A model generated the notes under the pieces. That model was given only the letters and a program-made list of their open reading frames with translations, had not been told where the DNA came from and ran no database searches. The translations under genes and the position numbers were made by a program. From NCBI RefSeq assembly GCF_023115425.1, contig NZ_CP096032.1:310001-374000 (forward strand): 64,000 nucleotides of DNA, in the 5' to 3' direction. The first letter of the stretch is position 1. The number at the start of each line of letters is the position of its first letter. The stretch is from Synechococcus sp. A10-1-5-1. Lineage in GTDB: Bacteria; Cyanobacteriota; Cyanobacteriia; PCC-6307; Cyanobiaceae. Shown piece by piece: positions 28,335 to 37,895 of the stretch.

Positions 28335-29099
28335 TTGGCGTGGTTTGGGGCGGCAACCACCGCCCTGGCCAGCTTGGCTGCCTACCCGTTTGTTCAATCC
28401 AGTTTGCGTTCCGGCAACGGCGTTGCCGTTGATCGGATCGACAGCAGTAGCCACTCGGATCCGACAAGCTTTAGTCCAGAGGAACTCCAGGAACTCCAGC
28501 GCCGTTTTGGCGTTCATGGTCCTCAACCACCGTTGGCACGCCTGTTCACCAAAGGGGTCGACCAGTTCACCCCCTTGCGGAACCACACGGTCTCGCGGCT
28601 GCAGTCACTGCAGCCCGTCATTCAGCAGCAAAGCCGCCGTACTGGGCTGAATCCAATGCTCCTGGCGGCCATTTTGTTTGATGAAATGCAGCACGCCAAG
28701 CCCGGAGAGGACCACCCGTTAGCAGCCCATTCGGGACTGTTCAGCACCCATGGACCGGCCCAGTTGGGGCTGAGCGAGATGGAGAAACAAGGGCTGTTGC
28801 GCCCCAATGCCAGTCCCACTGAAATCCAGGATGCCCGCAATCAGCTCCTCCATCCAGAGCGAAATGTTGAGCTCTTGGCCGGAAAGATGATGCGCCTCTT
28901 GAAGTTGCTGGAGCGCGAAGCCAGAGAAACCAACAACGTCAGTCGCTCCCATCGCCACGCCAAAACCGTAGCGACCTTGGCCTATCTCCATAACGGCAAG
29001 CTGGACTATCCGGCTCGGATCCTGCGCTACATGCAAGATCCAGAACTCCACGGAATCGTCTACGGGAGAACGAAAAAGCCGATGCCCCCACTGATCTGA
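28335..29099 (+). CDS. exported lytic-transglycosylase-like protein (DUF1402-like)
   Basis: The 254-residue product starts with a hydrophobic segment (AWFGAATTALASLAAYPF), then has a helical domain with IQQQSRRTGLNPMLLAAILFDEMQHAKPGE. That arrangement, a Glu after a helix followed by a GPAQLGLSEME segment, resembles lytic transglycosylases, where Glu is catalytic. C-terminal helices follow. The called start is a TTG. The frame stays open upstream to 28254 with a basic stretch (RPHRTRRN) that would suit a signal peptide but lacks a standard start codon. It faces an amidase gene 9 nt away, which supports a peptidoglycan role. Confidence 0.68.
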   Translation: MAWFGAATTALASLAAYPFVQSSLRSGNGVAVDRIDSSSHSDPTSFSPEELQELQRRFGVHGPQPPLARLFTKGVDQFTPLRNHTVSRLQSLQPVIQQQSRRTGLNPMLLAAILFDEMQHAKPGEDHPLAAHSGLFSTHGPAQLGLSEMEKQGLLRPNASPTEIQDARNQLLHPERNVELLAGKMMRLLKLLEREARETNNVSRSHRHAKTVATLAYLHNGKLDYPARILRYMQDPELHGIVYGRTKKPMPPLI

Positions 29100-29108
29100 G
29101 CAGAGCGG

Positions 29109-29951
29109 TCAGCAGAGCATCCCCAGGGCGGCTAAGCGTTGCTGCAAGGCCGTCCAGTTGAAACTGCGTGGATCGGCACGTTCCGCGCCGAGGTCCACAT
29201 GCCGGTGCGTTGTAATCCGCTCCGCCGGGATGGAATAACGCTTCATCCAGTCGGCTAGGGCGACAGCGAGAGCGTCGTACTGCGCAGAGCTGTAACCACT
29301 GTGGGCTTGAGCATTGTTCTCCCCGTCCAGGGGTGTTTCCAGGCTGAGGTGTAAAGCGAAATTGTTCGTGGAGCCGGGCAAATCTGGGTTCAGCACTGCC
29401 CATTCACCATCAAAGGCTGAAAAGCCAGCTCCATAGGCACGAAAGCGGGGATGCAAGGCTTCAACGGCGTCGCCGTTCTCACCGATCAAGAGGTGATAGC
29501 TGACCTGGTCTTCATCCCTGGGGTTGTGCTTAATGAAAGTGTTCAGCGCTGATTGGAGACCGAACACCGTTTCGTGCAGAACCACAAGTGACGGCGTTGT
29601 TTCCAGTGGATTGCCGAAGGCGTCGTAAGGAACACGCTGGGAATAGTTAGACGGATCGATCCTCACGCGTTTGAGCGCGGAGCGATAGCCCTGTTGTTGC
29701 GTCTTGAGTCGAGCCACAAGGGCACGATCATTGACCTCACACTGCTTCTGCAGCGGACTGATCCAGGCGGCCTGCGCTGGGGGGACCGGAGCGGGGCGGG
29801 CATTGGGCAGCCCGGGTAGCAGGCGTTTTGTTGGCTGAGAGTCGCGCTGCCAAAGGGGAATTGAGGCCAGGGCTGCCAGCGCAATCAAAGCGAGGCCCAT
29901 CGCCCGTCGATAGGGGACTCGAAGGTGCTGCTGCGGAACGAGTCGGACCAT
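29109..29951 (-). CDS. N-acetylmuramoyl-L-alanine amidase (Amidase_2)
   Basis: The 280-residue product has an N-terminal membrane or signal segment (GLALIALAALASIPLW) and an Amidase_2/PGRP-type zinc domain from about residue 110. Candidate zinc ligands are the His in LVVLHETVFG, the His in TTHRHVDLG and the Asp/His group before DPRSFNW; VSYHLLIGENGDAVE and NNFALHLSLE are also typical. It would cut the bond between muramic acid and the stem peptide in the periplasm. Its start is 2 nt from the M61 peptidase stop upstream on the same strand. Confidence 0.88.
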   Translation of the reverse strand: MVRLVPQQHLRVPYRRAMGLALIALAALASIPLWQRDSQPTKRLLPGLPNARPAPVPPAQAAWISPLQKQCEVNDRALVARLKTQQQGYRSALKRVRIDPSNYSQRVPYDAFGNPLETTPSLVVLHETVFGLQSALNTFIKHNPRDEDQVSYHLLIGENGDAVEALHPRFRAYGAGFSAFDGEWAVLNPDLPGSTNNFALHLSLETPLDGENNAQAHSGYSSAQYDALAVALADWMKRYSIPAERITTHRHVDLGAERADPRSFNWTALQQRLAALGMLC

Positions 29952-29953
29952 GG

Positions 29954-31684
29954 CTAGCCCGCGCGCTGTTGCAACCAGGCGTCCTGGCCAGCCTGTTGGG
30001 AAGCCGTCGGATTAGACACAGGGACCAGCTTGTAGCGCTTGGGCTTCGGCGGGTCGCTCCGGAGCGCTAGCTCCCGTAGGGCTGAACGCCGTGCCATCAA
30101 AAGCGGTTGGCTCTCTTCGGCGCGAAGCAGCGGTGAAATCTGATCTGGCTGGGCAACCCGTTGTCCCGCCACGCCAATGAGCTCATCGCCCACCATCAGG
30201 CCGGCGCGCTCCGCTGGGCTATGGCGCTGGACGCGCTGCACTAGGACCCGGCCGCCATCGAGCCGCGTTGTCATCCCTGTCCATGGATGGGTGGACATCT
30301 CCGGCTCCAGCGCCAGGCCTACATCCAACAGGTAGCCAGAACAATCTGGATCGTCGACCTCCGTCAGCCATTGCTGCAGACGCGCACCAAGACCCGGTGC
30401 AGCCGCCTCAAAAGCGCTGAATAGATCTGATTCCTGATAACCGCGCCGGTGCCGTCCATGGCTGTGCCAAAGCTGTTGAACAACGGCGGCTAAACAGCTC
30501 TGATGGGACCTCAGGTGCAGATCCAGGCAGAGAGCCACGACCGCCCCCTTGAGGTAGTAACTGATTTGGTTACTGGCGGAATAAGCGTCCGCTTTGTAGA
30601 GCTTGACCCAGGCCTCCTCACTGCTCTGCCTGAGGGTCTGCACCTGCCGACCGGGGCTCAGCATGTAGCGACTGAGGTCCTCCTCGAGGTCGTTGAGGTA
30701 GTCCTTGGCTGAGCACAACCCGGCATGCAGTGGGAGCAGCTGATCGAAGTAGCTCGTGACGCCTTCGGCAAACCAAAGGGTGGGGACCACCGTGGCGTGC
30801 TGGTAGTCGATCGGTCTCAACTCCGCAGGAGTCAGGCGCCGGACGTTCCATTGGTGGAAGTATTCATGGGCAATGAGCTGCAGCAGCTTGCGGTAGCCAT
30901 GACTTGCTTCAAGGTTGCGGCGGCCATAGACAAGAACCGTGCTGTCGTCGTGCTCTAGACCGCCATAGCCCTCGTCCAGTAGATGAAGGACAAAGAGGTA
31001 GTCGGCACAGGCCGGTGCGCTTTGGCCCATCAATCGGCAACAGGCCAGACAGACCTGCTCCACATCCTCAAAAAATCGAGGAAAACGATCGAAGAACCAG
31101 GCCTCATCGGCGGGATCCGAGAACCAGGTCACCCAGCGATGGGGAAGACCGAAGACCGAAAAACGGTGCGCCTGATGGGGGCCGGCTTCGATCGGACTGT
31201 CAATCAGTTGATCCAAATCCGCCGCCAGCCAACAACCAGTGCTGTCCTCTGGCAACGGAACAAAAGCGTTCCACCCCTCAGGTAAGACGCAGGTCAGGCG
31301 GTGGGGCTGCCAGCGGTGTCCATCGACCTCCAGGACGACAGCCGCCAGGGCTAAGAAACCGTGATCCTGATCAAGGTGGCAGGTGCGGACCGTGAGCTCC
31401 GTGGCCATCACCGAGTAGGTCAGGGTCAAGGGTCCCCTATCCGGATCGGCATCGATCAGCCAAGTACTGGGAGCAGAGCGGTTGAATGGCCGCTCAAGCC
31501 CCTGCTGGCAGGCCTTGAAGCCTTCGAGTTGTTTGACGTAGTCGCGGATCAGGTACGACCCAGGCGTCCAGCCGGGCAGCGAGACCTTCTGGTGCTGATG
31601 GGGCGACTCAATCTGAACGCGTACATCGACCAGATGGGTCTGAGGGTTGCTCAGATCAAGATGGACCTGAACCATTCCCGACAT
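29954..31684 (-). CDS. M61 family metallopeptidase with PDZ domain
   Basis: The 576-residue product resembles the glycyl aminopeptidase (M61) family. The zinc motif HEYFHQWNVRRL is followed by a downstream Glu in LWFAEGVTSYFDQL, the usual gluzincin arrangement. A C-terminal PDZ domain covers about residues 455-545 (SPAERAGLMVGDELIGVAG). No signal peptide is visible, so it is probably cytoplasmic. It lies 10 nt downstream of the Ycf35-like gene and directly before the amidase gene. Confidence 0.9.
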   Translation of the reverse strand: MSGMVQVHLDLSNPQTHLVDVRVQIESPHQHQKVSLPGWTPGSYLIRDYVKQLEGFKACQQGLERPFNRSAPSTWLIDADPDRGPLTLTYSVMATELTVRTCHLDQDHGFLALAAVVLEVDGHRWQPHRLTCVLPEGWNAFVPLPEDSTGCWLAADLDQLIDSPIEAGPHQAHRFSVFGLPHRWVTWFSDPADEAWFFDRFPRFFEDVEQVCLACCRLMGQSAPACADYLFVLHLLDEGYGGLEHDDSTVLVYGRRNLEASHGYRKLLQLIAHEYFHQWNVRRLTPAELRPIDYQHATVVPTLWFAEGVTSYFDQLLPLHAGLCSAKDYLNDLEEDLSRYMLSPGRQVQTLRQSSEEAWVKLYKADAYSASNQISYYLKGAVVALCLDLHLRSHQSCLAAVVQQLWHSHGRHRRGYQESDLFSAFEAAAPGLGARLQQWLTEVDDPDCSGYLLDVGLALEPEMSTHPWTGMTTRLDGGRVLVQRVQRHSPAERAGLMVGDELIGVAGQRVAQPDQISPLLRAEESQPLLMARRSALRELALRSDPPKPKRYKLVPVSNPTASQQAGQDAWLQQRAG

Positions 31685-31694
31685 CCTTTTGCAG

Positions 31695-32039
31695 TCAGCT
31701 GATCAATTCAACTGAAGCGTGGCCCAGCTCTTCTGAGGCCGTCTTCAGGGCATGCAGTGCGGCGTAGCTGCGCGTGATCTGACCGACCAGTTGCTGAACA
31801 GAGTGGGAGCGGCCAAGGCGTTGAAGGTCGCCAACAAGCGCCAAGCGGCCGTTGGGCTGACGGGCCCACCCCAACTGCTGCTCAGGGTTCACCTGCACCC
31901 AGAGCGCAACCGACTCGCGTTGGTCCGCAAAACCGTTGAGCTGGCCGCCCCAGTGGACCGCATAACCCAGCTCCTGAAGAGCCTGGGCCAGGAGCCTCTC
32001 GTCGTCGAGGACCGTTGGCAGGATGGAGAGATGGGACAT
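31695..32039 (-). CDS. DUF1257 (Ycf35-like) protein
   Basis: The 114-residue product starts MSHLSILPTVLDDERLLAQAL and continues with LGYAVHWGGQLNGF and a C-terminal ITRSYAALHALKTA helix, the pattern of DUF1257/Ycf35, a family also encoded in some red-algal plastids. Function is unknown. The start overlaps, on the opposite strand, the likely purN start, so the two promoters must lie inside each other's coding ends. Confidence 0.78.
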   Translation of the reverse strand: MSHLSILPTVLDDERLLAQALQELGYAVHWGGQLNGFADQRESVALWVQVNPEQQLGWARQPNGRLALVGDLQRLGRSHSVQQLVGQITRSYAALHALKTASEELGHASVELIS

Positions 32040-32711
32040 GGCCAGGACTCCACTTTTTCAGACCCTAGCGGGGGTGGACTCGCAGTCCAGTGGCCGTTGC
32101 CACCAGAGCAAGCCATCGTCACCAAACATCCCCTGCGCTTGGGCGTGATGGCCTCCGGCTCAGGCACCAACTTCGAGGCCTTAGTGCAGGCCTGCCAAGC
32201 GGGTCGACTTGGTGCAGAGGTGAGCCTCCTGATCGTCAACAACTCCGAAGCTGGGGCCCTCGAACGCGCCAAGCGACTGGGCATCAGCGCACAAGTGCTG
32301 GACCATCGCCTCTACGACTCCAGGGAGGCCTTGGATCACGCTTTGATCTCCTGCTTTCAGGCCGCCCAGGTGGACCTCGTGGTTATGGCCGGTTGGATGC
32401 GGATCGTGACCGAAGAACTGATCAGGGCCTATCCCGAGCGGCTCATCAACATCCACCCTTCACTCTTGCCGAGCTTTCGTGGAGCGCAAGCGATCCGCCA
32501 AGCACTGGAGGCTGGTGTCCAGCTAACCGGCTGCACGGCCCATCTCGTGGAAGTGGAGGTAGACAAAGGGCCGATCCTTGTGCAGGCCGCTGTTCCCGTT
32601 CTTGAGGGGGATAGCGAAGCAACCCTGTCGGAGCGCATCCATCGCCAGGAACACAAAATCCTGCCCTTCGCCGTGGCACTGGCAGCCAAGCGATTAGGGC
32701 TAATGGCTTAG
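32031..32711 (+). CDS. purN: phosphoribosylglycinamide formyltransferase
   Basis: PurN adds a formyl group from 10-formyltetrahydrofolate in purine synthesis. The conserved region begins RLGVMASGSGTNFEAL and has VVMAGWMRIVTEELI, the catalytic block NIHPSLLPSFRGAQAI (Asn-His), and HLVEVEVDKGPILVQAAVPV. The frame opens far upstream (31752), but that part is antisense to the Ycf35-like gene. The ATG at 32031 leaves about 35 residues before the core and gives 226 residues; a TTG at 32097 is a shorter option. Its stop overlaps argC's stop in TTAG. Confidence 0.93.
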   Translation: MGHGQDSTFSDPSGGGLAVQWPLPPEQAIVTKHPLRLGVMASGSGTNFEALVQACQAGRLGAEVSLLIVNNSEAGALERAKRLGISAQVLDHRLYDSREALDHALISCFQAAQVDLVVMAGWMRIVTEELIRAYPERLINIHPSLLPSFRGAQAIRQALEAGVQLTGCTAHLVEVEVDKGPILVQAAVPVLEGDSEATLSERIHRQEHKILPFAVALAAKRLGLMA

Positions 32712-33772
32712 GGGTAGAAGGGCAGCAGCGGAAGCCCGGTTTCCGCAGGTAACCCGGCCATCAGGTTCAGGCACTGCACGCCCTGGCCCGCCTGACCTTT
32801 GACCATGTTGTCGATCGCGCTCATCACGATGAGCTGACCGGTGCGCTGGTCCACCTGGACCGACAGCAGCGCCTTATTGGTCTGGCGAACCCACTTGGTC
32901 GAAGGGTAAGTCCCCGCCGGCAACACCTGAACGCAGGGCGCATGTCGGTAGGCAGCCTCCAGCAGGGTGGTGCAGTCCTCAGCGGTCAGTCCGGGGTCGC
33001 GCAGGCGTCCATAGACCGTGGCCAGCAGACCACGCACCATCGGGGTCAGGTGAGGGGTGAATTGGAGCTGGATGCTGGTGCCCGCAGCGCGGCTGCAGAG
33101 CTGTTCGATCTCACTGGTATGGCGATGCCCGACAACGCCGTAGGGGGAAATGCCCTCAGAGGCCTCCGCGAGCAAGAGATGCTCCTTCGCCGCACGTCCG
33201 CCGCCACTGGTACCGGTCTTGGCGTCAATGATGATTCCGCTGGTTTCGATCAGGCCTTGCTTCAGGAAGGGAGTGAGAGCCAGAAGGCTTGCGGTGGGGA
33301 AACAACCCGGTGCTGCTACCAGCCGCGCTTGGGCAATCTTCTCGTGCTCCCACTCCACCAAGCCGTAAACAGCTTCCCGGCAGAGAGCCGTGTCATCGCG
33401 CGGAAACTCCTGTGCTTCAGCGCTGTAGACCTCCTTCCACTGATCCAGAGAGCCGTAGCGGTAATCGGCGGAGAGGTCGACAACCTTGACTCCACGCTCG
33501 AGCAGTTCGGGTGCGAGGCGTGAGGCCAGACCATTTGGAAGACTCAAGACCGCAAAGTCCGCGGCCTCGGCAATGGCATCCACCTCCGGGCTTTGCACCA
33601 CCGGGTCACCGGGGAGCGGCAAAAACGGGGTGAGTTGACTCCACCGCTTGCCACTACTGCGCTCACCCCCAAGAAAGCTGACGATGAATTCGGGATGCCC
33701 CTGAAGCAATCGCAGCGTCTGCAAACCGCCATAGCCCGAGGCCCCGATCACGGCGACGCGCTGACTTGCCAT
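32708..33772 (-). CDS. argC: N-acetyl-gamma-glutamyl-phosphate reductase
   Basis: The NADPH-dependent enzyme forms N-acetylglutamate semialdehyde in arginine synthesis. The product of 354 residues begins MASQRVAVIGASGYGG, which holds the Rossmann loop. The catalytic Cys is in LVAAPGCFPTASLLAL, and the substrate region IIDAKTGTSGGGRAA plus VGHRHTSEIEQ are present. An ATG three codons upstream (33781) is possible. Convergent with purN, and divergent from ribBA. Confidence 0.95.
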   Translation of the reverse strand: MASQRVAVIGASGYGGLQTLRLLQGHPEFIVSFLGGERSSGKRWSQLTPFLPLPGDPVVQSPEVDAIAEAADFAVLSLPNGLASRLAPELLERGVKVVDLSADYRYGSLDQWKEVYSAEAQEFPRDDTALCREAVYGLVEWEHEKIAQARLVAAPGCFPTASLLALTPFLKQGLIETSGIIIDAKTGTSGGGRAAKEHLLLAEASEGISPYGVVGHRHTSEIEQLCSRAAGTSIQLQFTPHLTPMVRGLLATVYGRLRDPGLTAEDCTTLLEAAYRHAPCVQVLPAGTYPSTKWVRQTNKALLSVQVDQRTGQLIVMSAIDNMVKGQAGQGVQCLNLMAGLPAETGLPLLPFYP

Positions 33773-33849
33773 GGCATGCACAGGGGGACGTCAGATCGTA
33801 CCGGGCTTTATAAAAGTGTCAGTCCACCTGGCCGTAGGGCCCGCCTTCC

Positions 33850-35481
33850 CTGAACCAGCCCCTGACTCAGGACTCGTTTCGCTTTGATTCCATCGCCGAC
33901 GGTCTGGCCGCAATCCGCAACGGCGAGATGGTCGTGGTGGTGGACGATGAAAACCGGGAAAACGAAGGCGATCTGATCTGCGCCGCTCAATTCGCAACCC
34001 CTGAGCAGATCAACTTCATGGCCACCGAAGCGCGGGGCCTGATCTGTCTGGCCATGGAAGGGGAACGCCTGGATGCGCTCGATCTCCCATTGATGGTGGA
34101 TCGAAACACCGACAGCAACCAGACCGCCTTCACAGTCAGTGTGGACGCCGGCCCCGAAAACGGTGTGTCGACCGGCATCTCCGCTGAAGACCGTGCTCGC
34201 ACGATCCAGGTGGCGATTCACCCTGGGACGCGTCCCAGTGATCTTCGACGTCCAGGCCACATCTTCCCGCTACGGGCCAAGCAAGGCGGCGTCCTCAAAC
34301 GTGCCGGTCACACCGAGGCCGCTGTGGATCTGGCCCGCATGTCAGGCCTCTACCCAGCTGGCGTGATCTGTGAAATTCAGAACATTGATGGGTCGATGGC
34401 CCGGCTACCTCAACTGGCGGAGTACGCCAAACGCCATGGCCTGCGGTTGATCAACATTGCCGATCTGATCGGCTACAGGCTGGATACAGAGCGCTTTGTT
34501 CGGCGACAGGCCGAAGCAATGCTGCCCAGCGCCTTTGGCCAGTTCCGAGCGATCGGCTATCGCAATGAACTGGATGGTTCCGACCATGTGGCCATCGTCA
34601 AGGGAAACCCTGAACAATCGTCCGGACCCGTCTTGGTTCGGGTGCACAGCGAATGTCTAACTGGAGATGCCTTCGGCTCCCTGCGCTGTGATTGCCGGCC
34701 CCAACTGGAATCGGCGCTGCGGATGATCGAGGACGCGGGGGAGGGTGTCGTGGTCTACCTCCGTCAGGAAGGTCGGGGCATCGGCCTGATCAACAAGCTG
34801 AAGGCCTACTCCCTCCAAGACGGTGGGTTGGACACCGTGGAGGCCAACGAACGCTTGGGCTTCCCGGCCGACCTCCGCAACTATGGAGTGGGGGCCCAGA
34901 TCCTCAGTGATCTGGGGATTCACCGCCTGAAGCTCATCACCAACAACCCGCGCAAGATCGCCGGCCTTGGGGGCTATGGCCTCGAAGTGGTGGACCGAGT
35001 TCCGCTGGTCATGGATCCAGGCCAGCACAACGTCAATTACCTGCAAACCAAGCAGGCGAAGTTGGGACACCTGATGGATCCCACTGGGGTACGGGGGCCG
35101 GCGGCAGTCCTGGCGTGGAATCCGAGCTCCGGCCACGACGAAGCGGGCAGCGCCAAGCTGTTCCAGGCGCTCTCCGGCTGGGCAGAACAGAAGGGGCTGG
35201 AACTGGAGCGCGAGGAGCACTCACGGGTGTTGGCCCTGATGGATCAACCGGAACTGGCCGTTCTGGTCAATGGGGGCACCGCTGAATGTCTTCGCCAAAT
35301 CCTGCAAACCATGGCGGACTGGCCGCAGACCCAAAGCGTCAGCCTGCTGCTTGCACCCGATGCCCAGCGCAGCTCACACCCAAGCAACACCCTGGAGGCC
35401 CAACGACGGCCGTTGCAGGAACTGCAGTCGGGTCAGGCGGGTGTTGCGTTCGAAAGCGGAGCCCTGCTGCGCTGGTGTTAA
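33850..35481 (+). CDS. ribBA: bifunctional riboflavin protein RibBA (DHBP synthase/GTP cyclohydrolase II)
   Basis: This fusion makes both precursors of riboflavin. The RibB part has [15 protein letters not shown] and [12 protein letters not shown]. The RibA part has the zinc-site [17 protein letters not shown] and [12 protein letters not shown]-terminal extension of about 115 residues follows RibA. The first ATG, at 33928, would start at MVVVVDD and drop the first RibB helix. The frame is open upstream and encodes [17 protein letters not shown], which is typical RibB sequence. No ATG, GTG or TTG exists in that part; the only candidate is a CTG at 33850, giving 543 residues. I therefore place the start there, with reservation. 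A TTTATAAAAGT element near 33808 could be the -10 region. Confidence 0.92.
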   Translation: MNQPLTQDSFRFDSIADGLAAIRNGEMVVVVDDENRENEGDLICAAQFATPEQINFMATEARGLICLAMEGERLDALDLPLMVDRNTDSNQTAFTVSVDAGPENGVSTGISAEDRARTIQVAIHPGTRPSDLRRPGHIFPLRAKQGGVLKRAGHTEAAVDLARMSGLYPAGVICEIQNIDGSMARLPQLAEYAKRHGLRLINIADLIGYRLDTERFVRRQAEAMLPSAFGQFRAIGYRNELDGSDHVAIVKGNPEQSSGPVLVRVHSECLTGDAFGSLRCDCRPQLESALRMIEDAGEGVVVYLRQEGRGIGLINKLKAYSLQDGGLDTVEANERLGFPADLRNYGVGAQILSDLGIHRLKLITNNPRKIAGLGGYGLEVVDRVPLVMDPGQHNVNYLQTKQAKLGHLMDPTGVRGPAAVLAWNPSSGHDEAGSAKLFQALSGWAEQKGLELEREEHSRVLALMDQPELAVLVNGGTAECLRQILQTMADWPQTQSVSLLLAPDAQRSSHPSNTLEAQRRPLQELQSGQAGVAFESGALLRWC

Positions 35482-35523
35482 GCGCAACAGGGCTCTAAGG
35501 GGAACGAAAGGAGACTGATCGGA

Positions 35524-35543
35524 AGGGGCTGCGGCCAGCCCCT
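35524..35543. terminator. terminator-like hairpin between ribBA and the cyclophilin gene
   Basis: An 8-bp perfect stem AGGGGCTG/CAGCCCCT with loop CGGC lies between two convergent stops. Neither side has a strong T tract, but the position and strength suggest a two-way terminator. Confidence 0.6.
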
Positions 35544-35549
35544 AAGCAA

Positions 35550-35990
35550 TCAACCTTGGATCGTGACCTTGCTGATCTTGCTCCCGTTCTTCAGGGCCAA
35601 GACCACGTCCATGTTCCCGGTGTGGCCGAAGACGGTGTGAACTCCGTCGAGGTGGGGTTGTGCTTCGTGGCAGATGTAGAACTGCGAGCCGCCGGTGTTC
35701 TTGCCTGCATGGGCCATGGCCAGCGTTCCGGCCTGGTGCTTCTGGGCGTTGATTTCGCAATCGATCTGGTAGCCAGGGCCGCCGGTGCCGGCCATGCCAC
35801 GGGCACCCTCACGGCTGTTGGGGCAGCCGCCCTGGGCCATGAAACCTGGAATTACACGGTGGAAGGCCAGGCCGTCATAGAAGCCGTCCTTGGCCAATTT
35901 CACAAAGTTGGCCACGGTGTTGGGCGCGTCGGCTTCGAACAGCTCCAGTTCGATCGTGCCGGCGTCGGTCTCCATCACGGCTTTGGTCAC
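35550..35990 (-). CDS. peptidyl-prolyl cis-trans isomerase, cyclophilin type
   Basis: The 146-residue cytosolic cyclophilin is slightly shorter than E. coli PpiB. It has the catalytic [13 protein letters not shown] block (Arg and Phe), [19 protein letters not shown], and the closing [16 protein letters not shown]. No signal peptide. The start codon is GTG. It is transcribed away from mtnP with 69 nt between starts, and convergently with ribBA. Confidence 0.93.
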   Translation of the reverse strand: MTKAVMETDAGTIELELFEADAPNTVANFVKLAKDGFYDGLAFHRVIPGFMAQGGCPNSREGARGMAGTGGPGYQIDCEINAQKHQAGTLAMAHAGKNTGGSQFYICHEAQPHLDGVHTVFGHTGNMDVVLALKNGSKISKVTIQG

Positions 35991-36059
35991 GGGGAAATCG
36001 TCAGCAAACCGCCTCAGTATGGGCGCTCCGGTAGAAGTGATGGGACCTGATCAGTGGTG

Positions 36060-36971
36060 ATGTCCGTCCCCCATTCCGTTGACCTCAGCCAAGCCCGCCT
36101 TGGAGTGCTGGGCGGCAGCGGGCTCTACGCGATGGAGGGATTGGAAGAGATCCAAGAACTCACGATCGAGACTCCCTTTGGTTCCCCTTCGGACCAATTG
36201 CGCTTAGGCCGATTGGGGGGCATGGAGGTGGTCTTCCTGGCACGCCACGGGCGCCATCACACCTTCCTGCCGACGGAAGTCCCCTACCGAGCCAACATCT
36301 GGGCGATGCGCTCCCTGGGCGTGCGCTGGATCCTCTCCCCGTCTGCCGTGGGATCTCTCCAGCAGGAGATTGCCCCCTTGGACATGGTCGTCCCCGATCA
36401 GTTCATTGATCGGACGCGGGACCGCCCCAAAAGCTTTTTTGGCGAAGGTGCCGTGGCCCATGTCGCCCTGGGCGATCCCTTCTGCCCAAGTCTTAGCCGC
36501 GTGCTGGCGGACGTGGCCGACAGCCTGATGCCAGAGGGACGGACCCTGCACCGCGGCGGGACCTACCTCTGCATGGAAGGCCCCGCCTTCTCAACACGCG
36601 CTGAATCGAACCTCTATCGCAGCTGGGGTTGTTCAGTGATCGGAATGACCAACCACACCGAAGCCAGGCTCGCCCGGGAAGCCGAAATCGCCTACGCAAC
36701 CCTGGCCATGGCCACCGATTACGACTGCTGGTATGCCGACCACGACAGCGTGACCGTGGAGATGGTCATCGGCAATCTCAAAGCCAATGCAGCCCTCGCA
36801 ACCGAGATTGTCAAAACCACGGCCGAGCGGATCGCAGCGCTGAGACCAGCCAGCGCGGCCCACCACGCCCTGCAGTATGCACTGATGACTCCCGCTGATC
36901 AGGTCCCGGCAGCGACTCGGCGCAAGCTGAACTTGTTCACCAAGTCCTACTGGGGGACCTTCAAGGGCTAG
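36060..36971 (+). CDS. mtnP: S-methyl-5'-thioadenosine phosphorylase
   Basis: This PNP/MTAP-family enzyme splits methylthioadenosine, the by-product of polyamine synthesis, into adenine and methylthioribose 1-phosphate. Motifs are [10 protein letters not shown] (phosphate site), [36 protein letters not shown] (substrate Met/Glu) and [17 protein letters not shown]; the NHTE and DYDCW segments are typical of MtnP rather than purine nucleoside phosphorylase. Two in-frame GTGs at 36054 and 36057 precede the ATG. Convergent with murQ, 6 nt apart. Confidence 0.92.
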   Translation: MSVPHSVDLSQARLGVLGGSGLYAMEGLEEIQELTIETPFGSPSDQLRLGRLGGMEVVFLARHGRHHTFLPTEVPYRANIWAMRSLGVRWILSPSAVGSLQQEIAPLDMVVPDQFIDRTRDRPKSFFGEGAVAHVALGDPFCPSLSRVLADVADSLMPEGRTLHRGGTYLCMEGPAFSTRAESNLYRSWGCSVIGMTNHTEARLAREAEIAYATLAMATDYDCWYADHDSVTVEMVIGNLKANAALATEIVKTTAERIAALRPASAAHHALQYALMTPADQVPAATRRKLNLFTKSYWGTFKG

Positions 36972-36977
36972 AGCTCC

Positions 36978-37895
36978 TCAGGAGCGCAAAGCTTTCCTGA
37001 GGTTGCCGCCGCAACTCTCGAGAAGCTCCCGAGCTGCGGAGATCTCGAGGGAGTGGCAGGCCATGACCAAAGCCAGCTTGACGGAACCCTTGCTGGCCTC
37101 AAGCAACGCTCGCCCCTGGACGCGGCTGAGGCCGGCCAAATCGGACATGATCCGCAGGGCTCGATCCTCCAACTTGCTGTTGGTGACCGCGACGTCCACC
37201 ATCCGATTCCCATAGACCTTCCCCAAGCGGACCATCACGCCGGTACTCAGGATGTTGAGCGCCATCTTGGTGGCCGTTCCGGCCTTGAGGCGGGTGGATC
37301 CCGTCAAGACCTCCGCGCCGGTGATCAAGCGGATGTCGATCGCGCAGGGCATCGGCACCTGCTCCGCCGGAACACAGGCCAGGGCAATGGCCAGGGCACC
37401 GATGGAGCTGGCGTAGGTCAGACCGCCGTGGACATAGGGGGTGGTCCCCCCTGCAGCAATACCCACCAGGGCATCCTTCGCACTAAACCCCCTTGCTTCG
37501 AGATCGGCTCGGCCGGCTTCAGAAAGGTCCTCGAGTCCCTCGGAACTGCGCAGTAAGGCGGGCGCACCACCGGCCAGGACACCCTGAACCAAATCCGGAG
37601 GACTGCAGAAGGTTGGTGGGCATTCCGCTGCATCGAGGACCCCAAGGCGTCCTGATGTGCCAGCGCCTAAATAAAACAGGCGCCCACCGGCCTGAAGACG
37701 CTCGGCGATGGCATCAATGGCCTGGGCCAGCGCGGCTGAGGCAGCCGCAACAGCTTCCTGGGGCTTGCGATCCTCGGCAACGAAGACCTGAACCAGGTCT
37801 TCCGTGCTCAATGCATCCAATTCGGCGCTCGCCGGATTGACCTGTTCGGTCAGGAGATGTCCCCGCTGCACATCCTCAAAAGAGGACGGACTCAC
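36978..37895 (-). CDS. murQ: N-acetylmuramic acid 6-phosphate etherase
   Basis: MurQ cleaves the lactyl ether of MurNAc 6-phosphate, releasing GlcNAc 6-phosphate during peptidoglycan recycling. The 305-residue product carries a SIS domain with GRLFYLGAGTSGRLGVLDAAECPPTF, then SAKDALVGIAAGGTTPYV and VLTGSTRLKAGTATKMALN, all diagnostic. The start overlaps the DUF3110 stop by 4 nt, so murQ is the last gene of the dnaK-dnaJ-DUF3110 run. Two other peptidoglycan-active genes lie about 7 kb away. Confidence 0.94.
   Translation of the reverse strand: MSPSSFEDVQRGHLLTEQVNPASAELDALSTEDLVQVFVAEDRKPQEAVAAASAALAQAIDAIAERLQAGGRLFYLGAGTSGRLGVLDAAECPPTFCSPPDLVQGVLAGGAPALLRSSEGLEDLSEAGRADLEARGFSAKDALVGIAAGGTTPYVHGGLTYASSIGALAIALACVPAEQVPMPCAIDIRLITGAEVLTGSTRLKAGTATKMALNILSTGVMVRLGKVYGNRMVDVAVTNSKLEDRALRIMSDLAGLSRVQGRALLEASKGSVKLALVMACHSLEISAARELLESCGGNLRKALRS

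Noticed and set aside
31752-32030. N-terminal extension of PurN
   Set aside because: The segment is antisense to the DUF1257 gene and not PurN-like; the core begins after 32031.
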